Below are positions 36,324 to 49,150 of a stretch of 64,000 nt of DNA, in pieces. The stretch is from Glandiceps talaboti (lineage: Eukaryota; Hemichordata; Enteropneusta; Spengelidae), in the NCBI RefSeq assembly GCF_964340395.1, contig NC_135555.1:3826001-3890000 (forward strand), in the 5' to 3' direction. Position numbers and translations under genes: made by a program. Every line of letters starts with the position of its first letter. Position 1 is the stretch's first letter. Under the pieces are notes generated by a model. The model did not search any database and had not been told where the DNA came from. It saw nothing but the letters and a program-made list of their open reading frames with translations.

Positions 36324-38129
36324 AAATACTGACAAACATCAACAATATAGAGTAATCAAAATCAAAACATTATAGAACACGTGCGCTTTTTCATCGTCAA
36401 TATGTGTACAAAACTAAATTAGAACGGTGCATTCTATATTACCAAATTACCAAAAATCATTACTTATGACTCATTGAAATTAAATACTACATCAAGCTGA
36501 ATTGGCTATGTGTGCCTTTAAGTTATCTGCAATGAATGTGTGCACCAAATTATATGAAATTTGAAGCGTCCATTCTTTAGTTAGGCCTACTAAAAATCAT
36601 TAGCTATGAAAAGCCTCACTCAAATTCGTAATTCATTTGATCTTTGTGGAATTTTTTCATCGTGAATGTATCTACAAAATTATATGAAATTCAAAGCTTG
36701 CATTCTGAGATATTAATTGTCTAATTATATATAATTTATGGATTGCTTTCAAAGATTTTGAAATCTAGTTCATAGTTATGGACTACCCATGCTTGGCACA
36801 GTGTATTACATTGTATAAAACATTTGCAGTTTCTCAAACAGAATCAAGTTACAATTATTGAATTTAATTGATAATTGCATTTATGTTATTGGACACCTGC
36901 ATGGGTCTACCTATAGTCTTTATTAGGACGACTGAACTGACATTACTGCTATTATAGTATTTCAGTGATCCTAACTGCCATTTCGCTCGTCCATCCGAAT
37001 TTTAAAAGCTACATGCAACCTCTTTCAAAGTGAACAATACAACATACATCAATATACATCACTACACATACGCATATAAGGTCATGACATTGTATATTAT
37101 AAGCTCCTGACTCCCACTGTAACTTTCAAACCGCCCTCCTATTTTTCAATAGCAAGTGGTCAACAACGCCTTCTCCTCGAAGAACTTCCGCAAATCATGG
37201 CCGAAGATTTGAAATCCGTCATAGTAGCCACTAATACGTTGAACTGTTCGATAGTTTCAATACTGAAGACAACAGTAACCTAGAGAAGGGGTACACAGAG
37301 GATTGCAAGTCCATCATTTGTGGGCGGACTTACGATGGCCGCAAAGGCGAGTTAGTGTTGATTTGGTGGATCATTCATTTACCATCAACATATCACATGT
37401 AATCACCACTAGATTTGCGTACTAAACTTCAAACACATAACTAGACATGTTTGAATGGATTTTCAAGACTATGACTAATTTATTGTTCAATAGCGGAATG
37501 CGCAATTTAAAAAACAAAAGAAAAATTACAGAAATTTACTTTTTAGGGAAGAGAGAGTTGAACAATCGTGGTATTTTACATTACTCCATTTCTCTTTTGT
37601 CACATATTAAAATGCCAGTACTGCAGATGTGGTTTGAATGTCTCCTCTATCAACTTTTGTGACAGCTTCCCTTACAGTTTATCCAGTGTATAACATGGGT
37701 ATTACAGCTAAAATGATGTAGGCGTGGTGTTTCATTCATGTAACAGGACATTTAATACACACCCTCAGACAACTTCTAATGCAAAAAAAAATCATAGGTG
37801 CCGTGCATAGTGGGACGTAGAAGAAATCAAGTTGAAATGTCGATTATCAGTTAGAAAATAAACAATTGCAGCCATTAAAATCATCAAGTCCGTGTGTAAT
37901 GTATTCATTAGATGCCTGTTTTTACTGTGAAAGAACAGCAATACTTATCAGTTTTTCAATGTGATTGGGTAAAGGATTATGCTGTGTTTATTGCCTCTCT
38001 GTTATTGCAAGTCTAGAGTTGAAATGTGTCTATCTTTATGTCAAAAACCATAGACCCTACACGAAAGTCTATGCAAAAACGTAAAGTCCCATGAGTGCAA
38101 CACCAAGCCTACATCATGTCACAATAACA

Positions 38130-38315
38130 CCACCTTTTGAGTTTATAGTACGACTTGTCATAACATTTATCACTGTGGCTGAGATCATTTTGGTCTATCT
38201 GGTTTATAGTATGGCGTGTCATAACATTTATCACTGTGGTTGAGATCATTTTGGACTATCTGGTTTATGGTACGGTGTGGCATAACCTTTGTCACTGGTT
38301 TATGGCACTTTCTAT
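38130..38315. repeat. 66-bp tandem repeat, about 2.7 copies
   Basis: GGTTTATAGTAxGxCxTGTCATAACATTTATCACTGTGGxTGAGATCATTTTGGxCTATCT, upstream of the six-cysteine exon. Confidence 0.75.
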
Positions 38316-38703
38316 AATTGGATGAATCGACCAAATTTCTCACGACATAAAAATCCACTTATCTGTATTCTGAAAACTACTCGTACACATCACATAAACC
38401 CCCATCCTACCACCCATATCCAGCTTGTATTGGTGATGACAAATGTTTTGACAAAAAGCCCTGGTCAGAGAAACCTAAAATGTCTCCCATGTAACTATCT
38501 AGGAAAGATGTTATTGTAATTGCATTTAGGTAAGACCCTCTCTGAAAATTGAACATTGCCTTTGGGACGTAAAAGTATAATGAATTAAATGTCAGAATCT
38601 CTTTTTCTTGTATTTCATCATCGCAGTAAAACTTCGTGACGTCACGTTCGATGACGTCACCAATAGTAAGATCAGAATTTTACACTGTTTCTAAATTTTT
38701 CAG

Positions 38704-38936
38704 GTCAAACAGAAAACTGCAAGGACATTATCGCAAATGAGAAATCCTTCACTTTCAACAAGGAAGAGTGCGAGGTCGTCGCCTCTGAAGACGGCTCAAT
38801 GGCCTATCTTACGGTTAAACTAACCGAAAACTGCAAGGGTACCTGCAGTGGATCGGGCACCAACCTGTGTATCTTCAGGGAAATTGATGGGGTTTATATG
38901 ATCGCTTTTGAAATGTACTATAATTCTGATTGTTGA
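38704..38936 (+). CDS. Terminal exon of an unrecognised six-cysteine secreted-type protein
   Basis: A strong acceptor (CTAAATTTTTCAG, ending 38703) opens a 233-nt exon read in phase 2 (GT CAA ACA...), giving 76 residues and TGA at 38934-38936. The peptide has six evenly placed cysteines (ENCKD, EECEV, ENCKG, GTCSG, NLCIF and a final Cys just before the stop), consistent with three disulfides, and no internal membrane span. GC content and codon use are clearly higher than in the flanks. I do not recognise the family. The upstream exon(s), expected to carry a signal peptide, were not found with confidence between 36.1 and 38.7 kb. A partly matching copy 911 bp downstream supports its being a real duplicated gene. 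Confidence 0.6.
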
Positions 38937-39614
38937 GGGACCGGTTTATATCATCACTTCGTGAAGAAATATCCACACTGTATGTTTTCTAGTATTTCAG
39001 TAGAAAAAGTGATCAATTCGCTTTAATTGGTCATAACTATTAAGTAAGAATTAAAAGAGGCAATTTGAATAAATTATCAGGTTTTTTTTCATAATCATCC
39101 GTAGACTCAGATCAACCGTTGTGGGCGCGGTCTAATCTCCCTTTCCCCTGAAGCTGATCAGCCCGGACCTATGGCGTCACTATACAGTCTAAATCATCCG
39201 CAGTCCCGCCAAATTCATGATAATAAAAAAATCTATGTCGACCACTTTCAACAAAACAGTTTAAAAAAGAATATCCCAGTTGCAGTTAGTGAAGATTTAA
39301 TTGCAACTAGATATAATAAATCTCTTATCTGAATTTATATACAATACTACTCTTGTGTGACGAGGTTGATTGACGATGACGTCACGAACGCTTTGTGAAA
39401 AGTGTTATCGTATTTGCGCGTTTGTTATAGACCATGTTACATAAAACGTATTTTAAAATTGGTGATGGGTTTGTTTAATGTCAGAAATGGTTGTCATGGA
39501 AACGGTCGTGCATCGAAATAATTCTTGTAAGGTCACTAGTCACCTTGGACTACTATGTCTTGCCAGTATTATACTACCAAGTTGACAGTTTGACCACGTT
39601 CTGAATCATTTCAG

Positions 39615-39801
39615 GAGTAAAGGAAACCGGCAACGCACCAGGCGCAACAGGGAAGACCTTCCATTGCAAAAAAGGAAGACTGCCAGGTGAAGATGGATCG
39701 ATGGCCTATCTTATACGGTTAAATTGGAAGTCAGCAATACTGACTGTACCAGTGGTGGATCGGGTACAAGGGAAGAGGTTTTCGTTTTGTCGAAGTCATA
39801 A
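39615..39801 (+). pseudogene. Frameshifted copy of the six-cysteine exon
   Basis: It begins after a comparable acceptor (ATCATTTCAG) and aligns with the exon at 38704: GAAxxCAGGxAAGACCTTC, AAGGAAGACTGCCAGGT, GAAGATGGATCGATGGCCTATCTTA and CTGTACCAGTGGTGGATCGGGTAC are shared. Relative to the first copy it has an extra base in an A-run near 39670, a deletion of about 9-10 bases, and a 2-base insertion after CTTA. These break the frame at least three times and remove cysteines. Both copies have GATGACGTCAC upstream. Confidence 0.6.
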
Positions 39802-39928
39802 AATTTTCTAATGATGAAATTAGGGTCTCCAAATTGCACCAGTTACTGGTGTAAATATAGCACGCTATGATTTTACAATACTAAAAACTGTGCCACACAC
39901 TAAAAACTGTGTTCACACACTTTTGTAC

Positions 39929-41976
39929 TTAAATCTCATTGTAGCTGATTTCAAATATCACAGCAACGCTGAGAATTATGGCACTTTGTTTAATCAGATT
40001 GCCATGACTACCAATGTTACACAGGTCAGTTTCACAGCATTCACTGCAGCCTTGATCTCCTGCGACAACTGAAAATAATAATAGGTAAAATTAGTCAGAT
40101 TATTGTCGTGGCGTTTCTTTAAAATTACAGAATAGTATAAAAATAAGTTTTTATCCGTGAGACTGTCTGCTTACGAGTGTGACTATACGCTTCACTTTAC
40201 GTGTCGAGCAGAATTAGCGCCCTCATTCGAGCTTGACCCCGGTGCTTTTGTTTTAATAAGTTTGTTTTTTAAAAGCTTCAGCGTCACCCTTCCATACCTC
40301 GAAATGTAAGGTTCCTAAGTCGACTACTTACTCGCCCTCTGGGCATCATTAAGCGGCCCACAAGCATTTACACATTCACTCTTGGTTATACATCGACGAC
40401 CGAAGACTGCAGGGCGTCCATTAGAGTACGATGTATGGAACGTCTGAAAAATTAAATGAGAAAGATTAACCTTTGACAACCAACACAATATTACTCTTCA
40501 TTGTCTACAACAATGCAAAGGCACCAGTGTTTCTAACAAAGGGGTGTTGTTTGGTGCGCTACACTTTCCGTTTACATCATGGCTGTGTACCCGAACTGTA
40601 AAAACATATCTGGGGTAAATATGAATATGAAAGTATACCTTTTTTTGTATCTTATGGCCACAATAATTACCCCCATGTGCTAATACATTTCCGCAGTGTC
40701 GCTATCTTTCAGAATCTACTTGAAAACTACAAATATGAAATTTACACTGAATAGTGCCATCAAGATTGTAATATACAATATAGTTGGTTCCCTTGCAGGA
40801 TAAAGGTGAACTATATCCACATCCCTGAACAATATATAAAGACTAAATATCAAGGGAATGAGAACAATATCCCATCTATGTATTTAAGAAACTGAAGAGC
40901 AGTTTGCAAAAACCGAGCAACATTTTAGAAATGGTATGCCAGGAGGGGTTATAAATTTGTTAGATCAAACTTCTTAGAGAAATGCAAACATCGTAGAGAA
41001 ATGTGGATTAGTTTAATTAGGTTAAAATTGACCGAATGTAGAGGAAAGACAAATTCATGAAAATCCGATAATACTAGATATTATTACAGATAACTGTATG
41101 AAACGATAAACTTTTACTTACGAAACACCTAGTATCGGTAGAGGAGCAATTTACAACATTTTCTTGGGTCTCAAAATCCTCCTTACAGGACGTATCTGAC
41201 TCCGGGTTAAAATTGTAGCATTCATAACACTGCAAAGCCAAAGATGAAGACACGGTCACCAATAACACTGTTGATTTCGGAAAAGAACAGAGTAAAATCT
41301 TTACAGCAACAGTGATTTCTTCAAAACTAAAAACTGATTTGAAAGAATATGTACCAACATTTAATTGTAAGAGTTTTGTTAAGCTGAACGACGCCCTGTT
41401 ACGTTTAATGTTTCACGTAACATGGTTTTAATTTATTGTATATCCGGACGCCCATTCCAAAACGATTTTACGCTTGTAAGTCAAATACAACGCTAGCGCT
41501 TGATAGCCGGGTGACATGTACTTTATACCAAATACTTCATACAACAGAATGTCACCTTTTAGCAGAGGTAATAATAAAACTAATGGAAGTTACAGCAAAA
41601 CTGTACTTTCGTGCGTTAAATTGATATATACTATAATACAAATATGACGAGAAGGTAATAGAAGTAATATGTGTAGTAGTAATGTTCCATTGCTAGGATC
41701 AAAGTAACTTGGCTATCTGACTCCACATACTGGCTCGACATTTTGAAACCAGATAGCCAAGTATCTGGACGAAAAACCATAGATTGTTCTTCAAATGACT
41801 CAGAAAACATAGAAATACTTAGTGGTCTGAGCAAAGGATACTTTTCACAGAAATATTCACATTTTCACCAAACACATGATTTCAAAGATAACAAATGACG
41901 AAGTCGTAATAGTGACGTAATACATGAAAGGTCTTTTATTTTTACCTGCAGTGTAGACTGCAACGTTACTTGTCAT
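39929..41976 (-). CDS. Ly6/uPAR-like three-finger protein A
   Basis: Four coding exons on the minus strand, 41946-41976, 41122-41267, 40332-40443, 39929-40068, joined in phases 1-0-1; 142 aa. Exon 1 and the start of exon 2 make a signal peptide (MTSNVAVYTAVLLVTVSSSLA, cleavage before LQCYEC). Mature cysteines follow the Ly6/three-finger order: CYEC, SC, NC, RCF, RRC, EC, AC, then CSECC and LCN; 12 in all, two more than the usual ten. The C-terminus (SAIILSVAVIFEISYNEI) is less hydrophobic than in copies B and C, so GPI anchoring is less certain. Role unknown; family members are cell-surface or secreted ligand/receptor modulators. Confidence 0.85.
41709..41763. repeat. 13-bp perfect stem-loop
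   Basis: ACTTGGCTATCTG and CAGATAGCCAAGT are separated by about 30 bases, just upstream of Ly6 gene A exon 2. Small; may be chance. Confidence 0.5.
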
Positions 41977-42979
41977 TCTGTGGGGTTTTTTTTCAGTTAA
42001 AGAATAGTGGTAAACTGGTGAACGTCGACTAAAAACACACCAGTCCTGAAATCAATACACACAATAACATTTTGACATTAAAGCTTACAATGTCGCTTAT
42101 AATCTTTTGACCTTAGATTCTCTACTAGGGTTACATAAAAAAAGAAATGAAGTTCCAGTAGGTGTTATGACTGCAGTTTTAACAGGGTTATTTCCCCACT
42201 TCTTTGTCAGCATATCTCCACCGAGTGGTAACTCACCACTTTGGAATTCATCACTATGATTTTGACGAGGGGGGGGGGGTCGACAACAACGGCTAAAGCT
42301 AAATTCGTTCTTACTATTATAAGTTGAACTGCTTATGTATGATAATTTTGTCAACCACTTGATCTATGAAGCTAAAATATTACATTTTTGGACAATTTTC
42401 GAAATGTCAGTATAGCTTTTATGTTCAGTGGTGAAAGTTTTTACTGTCCATGTGTCAGTCTTGTGTGCGTTTTGGACGGTGCCGTAAAAGAGGCTGTGGT
42501 TTACGACGATGGTAAAGTTCCTCTCCACTGTCTATGGTAAAACATTATAAATCCTGGTTGAATGTAACCGTATTGAGAGAAAATGTGTAGCTTTAACATC
42601 TCAACTTTCTTCGGTGATAAAACAGGTTTTGTGTATCATTCAACATAACGTGATCATGTTATTGAAACCATTCATTCGCGGGCATACACAAAACTTTACC
42701 CGATGAAAAACACTTGGTTTTATTTACTACATGACTCAGTGTTTCATTGTGATCGTAAAGGCCATGTTAAGTTTGGCATCACATGTTTGATAGTCACTAA
42801 GGGAGCCTTCAGTAATGATAACAGTGTTGTGGAATGGGGGTAATGTTTTACAAATCGGTTCTCTGGGAGTGCCCGGCTTATTTTAGAAGAAAGACATTAG
42901 GGAAGGATCATACTTTACTTTGACTCATTGCATTGTCGAACTTTGCATTATTTTGTGATTTGTCATCTCACCTCTGCCA

Positions 42980-42980
<1 letters not shown>

Positions 42981-43010
<30 letters not shown>

Positions 43011-43392
43011 TGTATGTATGTATGTATGTATGTATGTATGTATGTATGTATGTATGTATGTATGTATGTATGTATGTGTATGTATGTATGTATGTATGTA
43101 TGTATGTATGTATGTACGTACGTATGTACGTATGTACGTATGTATGTATGTATGTATGTATGTATGTATGTATGTATGTATGTATGTATGTATGTATGTA
43201 TGTATGTATGTACGTATGTACGTATGTATGTAGTATGTACGTATGTATGTATGTATGTATGTATTTATGTATGTATGTATGTATGTATGTATGTATGTAT
43301 GTATGTATGTATGTATGTATGTATGTATGTATGTATGTGTGTGTATGTATGTATGTATGTATGTATGTATGTGTGTGTGTGTGTGTGTGTTC
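42981..43392. repeat. (TATG)n microsatellite, about 400 bp
   Basis: Nearly pure TATG with TACG interruptions, ending in (TG)n. It lies about 1 kb upstream of Ly6 gene A. Confidence 0.95.
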
Positions 43393-44269
43393 CTTTCTTC
43401 TCTCTCTGTAACTGACTTTCTGTCTGGTTGGCTGACTGTTTCACCCCCAACCCCCACCCCCATCACAAACAACCCCACTCATATTGGTTATTGCTTTATT
43501 TGACCATAAAATTACATTATTTTTGAATATATTGTGGCTATCATTGGTCCATTTTGTTGCTTTATACTGATTAATTAAGACTTACTTTCAACTGTATTAC
43601 CATTTACATGCTTTGCTGGTTTGTGATCACGTGATACATGTTTTGTAATTTGGTAAGATAGTATTCTAAAAGTATTATCGAGCGTGATTTATGCCTTCAT
43701 GTCACAATATCATCATCAACTATTTCCAATTGAGGCTTTTGTTCTACATTGACGTCTAATACAAGTAGTCCTTTATACAATAATCCACTGGGGACATGTT
43801 GGGATTGTTTGCGTTCTCTCATTGTATAGCGAGTCAATTAAATTTGAAAATATAGGGTTTGACAGCAATTAGTCTTTATATATAACGGAGGTATTCATCA
43901 CGAGACCTTGCTGACCCAGTTATCATTAAGAGAATTCAAGTTCAGCTTTGAAAAGACGGCAGTTATCTGACAGAGAGACATAGCAAATGTTGGTACAGAA
44001 CAAATGAATAATCCCGCACAGTCTTTTTTATTTTTCTATTTTTATTTATTTATTCGGAAAACCAACATGAATGAAATCCCAATTGCAGGCTCCACAGAAC
44101 ATACAAATACAAACAAATACGCACAAAACAATATACATTGAAAAGCACCAATATAAAGCGCATCAAGTATAAAAATCTTTATGGCTCTACTGATAAGATA
44201 ACTCTAATAACAATAGCGCCAGTGTTCCAGCACAACTGTACAGGTTTCTGTTAATTAAAAAAAATGTTT

Positions 44270-44870
44270 GTGCCCATCCTGATCCAGCTCTACTGTTACC
44301 TATGCAGTACACATCATAATTTTCCGGTTGCTATTAGCGTTATCTTAATTGCTGGGTGACTATATGTCAATTTTGTGAAAGTTTATCCACATGTCTAGCC
44401 ATCCATGTTGTTGTTTTTTGTAAAATACATCATCATTTCATGGTTGCTATGGGCAGTGTCTTGTTGTTACGCATATGTGTGTTCATTTTTTAATGGTTTA
44501 TCCGTTTATTCATTTGCCTATCCATCCCATTGTTATCTTTGTCATATACACCATTATTTGGATGTTGCTATGGGTGTGATCTTGTTAGACACACATGCAT
44601 TGACATTTGGATGTTTATTGACATGGCTATTTATCCCTTTTGTTAGTTTGTAAATTTCACCATCATTTGGCTGTTGCTATGGGCGTGATCCTGTTACTAG
44701 GCTTACATGTGACCATTTTTGTATGTTTATCCACAAGCCTACAAATCCCTGTTGATATCTTTAAATATACATTTTTTAATGTTCATTCACTTGCCTACCC
44801 AAATAATTTGTTACTTTGCAAAATATACTGACATTTGGCTGTTGCTATGGGCGTGGTCATCACCAAATTC
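44270..44870. repeat. Divergent tandem repeat, units about 110-165 bp, five copies
   Basis: Each unit has a GTTGCTATGGGCGTGATCTTGTTACTA-like phrase (about 44330, 44440, 44563, 44672, 44845) followed by TTTATCCACxxGCCTA and CCATCCCxTTGTTATCTTTG. Related units occur at 51.64-51.92 kb. Confidence 0.65.
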
Positions 44871-45278
44871 GAGCTCCATTCACCACGTAGTTTTCGAGAT
44901 ATAAGTTTTTGACAAAAGTCACATTTTAGACCTAATTTGCATATCACTGATGAGATCATCATGCGCTGAAATTTTCATCTAGACATTGTCGAAAAAATCC
45001 CCACTAAATTTCATTCCAATCTGCCATGTAGATTTTAACCAAAATGTACATTTTGGACCATACCACTGGGATCATCTTCTATAATTCTGTACATGGACAT
45101 TCCTAAGAACATCCCGGCCAACAAATTTCAGATTTTAGACCAACTGCTCAGTAGTTTTTGAGTTTAACTTCATTTTTTTAATTTTCATTTGAACAAATTC
45201 CCAACTAGACACCACACCAAATATTAAAATGATCGACCAGTTTTAGAGTTTTAGTCGAGTCCGAGTACACACGCACAC

Positions 45279-45334
<56 letters not shown>

Positions 45335-45394
45335 GCACGCGCGCGCGCGCACATACACACACACATACATACATACATACATACATACATACAT

Positions 45395-45450
<56 letters not shown>

Positions 45451-45480
45451 TTTTTCAGTTATGCTAAAAATTTGAAACCC
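44870..45480. mobile_element. Interspersed repeat with internal (CA)n/(CATA)n, copy 3, longer 5' part
   Basis: CACGTAGTTTTCGAGATATAAGTTTTTGAC...AAATTTCATTCCAATCTGCCATGTAG...AATTCCCAACTAGACACC...GTTTTAGAGTTTTAGTCGAG, then a composite microsatellite (about 45270-45450) and TTATGCTAAAAA. Preceded by the tandem array at 44.27-44.87 kb, which ends inside the same phrase. Confidence 0.6.
45270..45450. repeat. (CA)n-(CG)n-(CATA)n-(CA)n composite microsatellite
   Basis: Part of the repeat at 44.87-45.48 kb. Confidence 0.9.
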
Positions 45481-46499
45481 TGCCATCTACCTTGTTAAAG
45501 TGTGTAAAATTATACTGTGTGCACAGCAACGCAGTGAAAGGAATGACACTATTCAATTTTGATGACAAAAAGGAGCATGTAATTTGACACCCGTGATAAA
45601 GCACAACCTTTGTTCTATTATAAGGCTGGGTGGTTATTAAACATCATGTCGCCTATACAGCAATATCTTTATATTTGCGATACAAACAAACGCATGGCGC
45701 CACGTTTAATGTAGTCTTGTATCCTCCATATTTCCCCATGGTCAGTAATCAACTGTCGTGTAACGAGAAATAAAACATTCAATCGTGACTGATCACCTAC
45801 ACTTATTAATGTGTTCTTAACAACCAAATAAACCTTTTTGTCACTATGGAGACGAAATCATTGTTATTCCCTGCCAACACGTCATGGCAGAATTAGGCAA
45901 GATCAGCTATCTGAATGTTTTCCTCTGATATTTTGGCGGAAAGAAATTAACCTTTGTATTTGGTGAATTCAGCGTCAAAATATAGGTTTGCAATCGTCAA
46001 ATTTGTAACGCCAGGGTAGTCACAATAGAATTTGAATAGTTTAACCAAGCTGACATAACACACAGCAGTAAGATAAACAGTACAAATTGCTATCTACCTG
46101 TTCAGACCTTCTTTAAATCTTGTCTCCCAATATATAGATGTGTGGCAAAAATCACCGTTACGATTTGGAATGTACATATGTTATATTTTGCACAAGATGT
46201 TGTTTGGTTTCCCATGGTAACACAGCATCACGTTAACGATTACCTCATTGTGCTTTTATTATGATAATGAAATTGACAACTCTGAGGTGAGGCTATTCAG
46301 GTTTTATGAGCTGTTTTCTTTTATTTTGTAGATTTATTTTCTGTAGATAGCAAAACCTTTCTGGTTATAATTCACCTTATCAGCTAGATTACATTGTATC
46401 GCGATACAGCAGGTTGAAATATAAATGTGATAGACACTTCGTATACGGTCATACCGATACATTGGCAATGGTTTACTAGTATTTCCATAGAGGAGCACC

Positions 46500-46960
46500 G
46501 ACTAGATATACCACATATATATTAAGTATACCATGTATGCAAAGATATATCACATATGCATATATTACATAAACTTAATGCAAAAGAATAAGGATGTTAT
46601 AAGTCGTTACTGAAGCTCTGAGTAACGACTTATAACATCATAATTCTTTTGCATTAAGTTTATAATGCTCTGATACTAATATTGCATCGAGCACTGTTCT
46701 CTCCAGCGAGACACCTATACTTATATGGATATATACTACATATGTATTATTACATAGATATACCACATATATATACTATATATATATATATACTATATAT
46801 ACATAGAACTGATATACCATTTATATAATATACCACAAATAAATAGATATACCACATATGCATAGATATACCATATATACGTGGATATACCATACATGGA
46901 TATACCACATATACATATATATTCTTGACTACAGATATATACATACTAGATACAAAAAAA
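46500..46960. repeat. AT-rich GATATACCACATAT degenerate repeat
   Basis: Many TATACCACATAT/TATACCATATAT variants of 12-20 bp on both sides of the 42-bp inverted repeat. Confidence 0.7.
46569..46663. repeat. 42-bp inverted repeat with 11-base loop
   Basis: Arms 46569-46610 and 46622-46663 are complementary except for two positions (GGAT/CATAAT region); loop TGAAGCTCTGA. AT-rich surroundings. Could be a short fold-back element. Confidence 0.8.
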
Positions 46961-47689
46961 ACTATATTCAACGGTGTATGAACGAAGTATCTGTACTGGT
47001 ATTCTGTACATGTCCTTCTTAATAACCACCTGTTGAATCCGACGTGAATCCCTCAGAAGGGTAAAAACTGATAAGAGGGGATCCACAGATATACTTTCCT
47101 TCGAAAGATCGCATTTCTGACCATTCCCTGAAAAGTTTGGATACTATTACGACTGTCTTCCTACAAGATACATATTGACAGTATAGAATTACCATTCCAC
47201 AGTGACCCCAACGTACCCACGCCTCTGCATGAATGGCATATTCCAGTCTGTGTATACGTCAACAATATTGAGTTACCTCGACATCCCATCGAACCATCCC
47301 TCAGTATGAATGGTATTGACGTCATTGCCTACAACTAAGCCTAGGTAACTGAAACTGGTTGAACAACAATTAGCAAGATCTGTCAGGTTGAAATCGTGTT
47401 TGTTATCAACCTTGACTTAATACAAACCTAGGTCACTATTCACTTTAATAAATTGGGGTTCTCAAGGCACTGTGTGATAATGTATTCACCATCCACAAGA
47501 TGATTAAGGTCATTTTATCTCACATATTTATCTCACATATGATAATTGTTGCAGATTCTTATCTAAAATTTGAATTTGAACCTACCTCAACTCTGTAAGA
47601 CTATATTGTATAAAAGCTGTACAAAGACTGAAATGTGTTTTAGATTTCTCCTGGTTATTGATTATCGACATACTGATATATTTCATGTT

Positions 47690-47865
47690 GACTATGATCG
47701 ATCTAGACTTGCTGCTTGACGTTCGGGCTTTCTTCCGATATGATAAGCGAACTTTGTTCGCAGTGAGGGCTTGCCCGAACCATCCTGGATAGCGATATTC
47801 GGTCGTGTGTCGTATTGTATCGGAAGAACATCCGAGGTCTAGCAGCTAGACTATGATAGACCCTG
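47690..47865. repeat. Imperfect fold-back element with nested hairpins
   Basis: Outer arms TCTAGACTTGCTGCTTGAC...TCTTCCGATA and its inverse TATCGGAAGAACATCCGAGGTCTAGCAGCTAGAC. Inside, GTTCGGGC (47721-47728) pairs with GCCCGAAC (47773-47780), enclosing GCGAAC-TTT-GTTCGC (47747-47761). Non-coding. Confidence 0.6.
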
Positions 47866-48156
47866 CTTACACTAATATACTCAAACATTCATATACATGC
47901 ACGTGGTCCTAAGTCCAGAGCCTGTGTATTATGAAATCGAAAAGTGGGAACATGAACACACACCCAAAATAAGTTTGCAATGTTTTATACGGTGCTGTAT
48001 TATGCAAAGTGGGAGAAGGGAGATGAAAGGCAGAGTAGGTGAAAATCATGAGAGTGAAAATTGATTTGTATAAATTATTAAAATGTATCTCGGCCGTTTG
48101 CGTAACTTAATTTTTCATTTTTAGAGCACGATTTGCCTAGATTAGGCAATACTTAG

Positions 48157-49150
<994 letters not shown>

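Noticed and set aside
37190-37350. Two ATGGCC-type starts that look like first exons of a plus-strand gene
   Set aside because: Frames stop after 29 and 6 codons and no convincing donor joins them to the exon at 38704.
39890-40072. 60-codon plus-strand ORF
   Set aside because: Antisense of the last exon of Ly6 gene A.
42928-43503. Several long overlapping ORFs of MYVC/YIHT repeats on both strands
   Set aside because: Produced by the (TATG)n microsatellite; no splice sites, no unique sequence.
44944-44985. CTGATGAG...TGAAA resembling a hammerhead core
   Set aside because: No stem II between the two boxes and no closing stem; part of an interspersed repeat.
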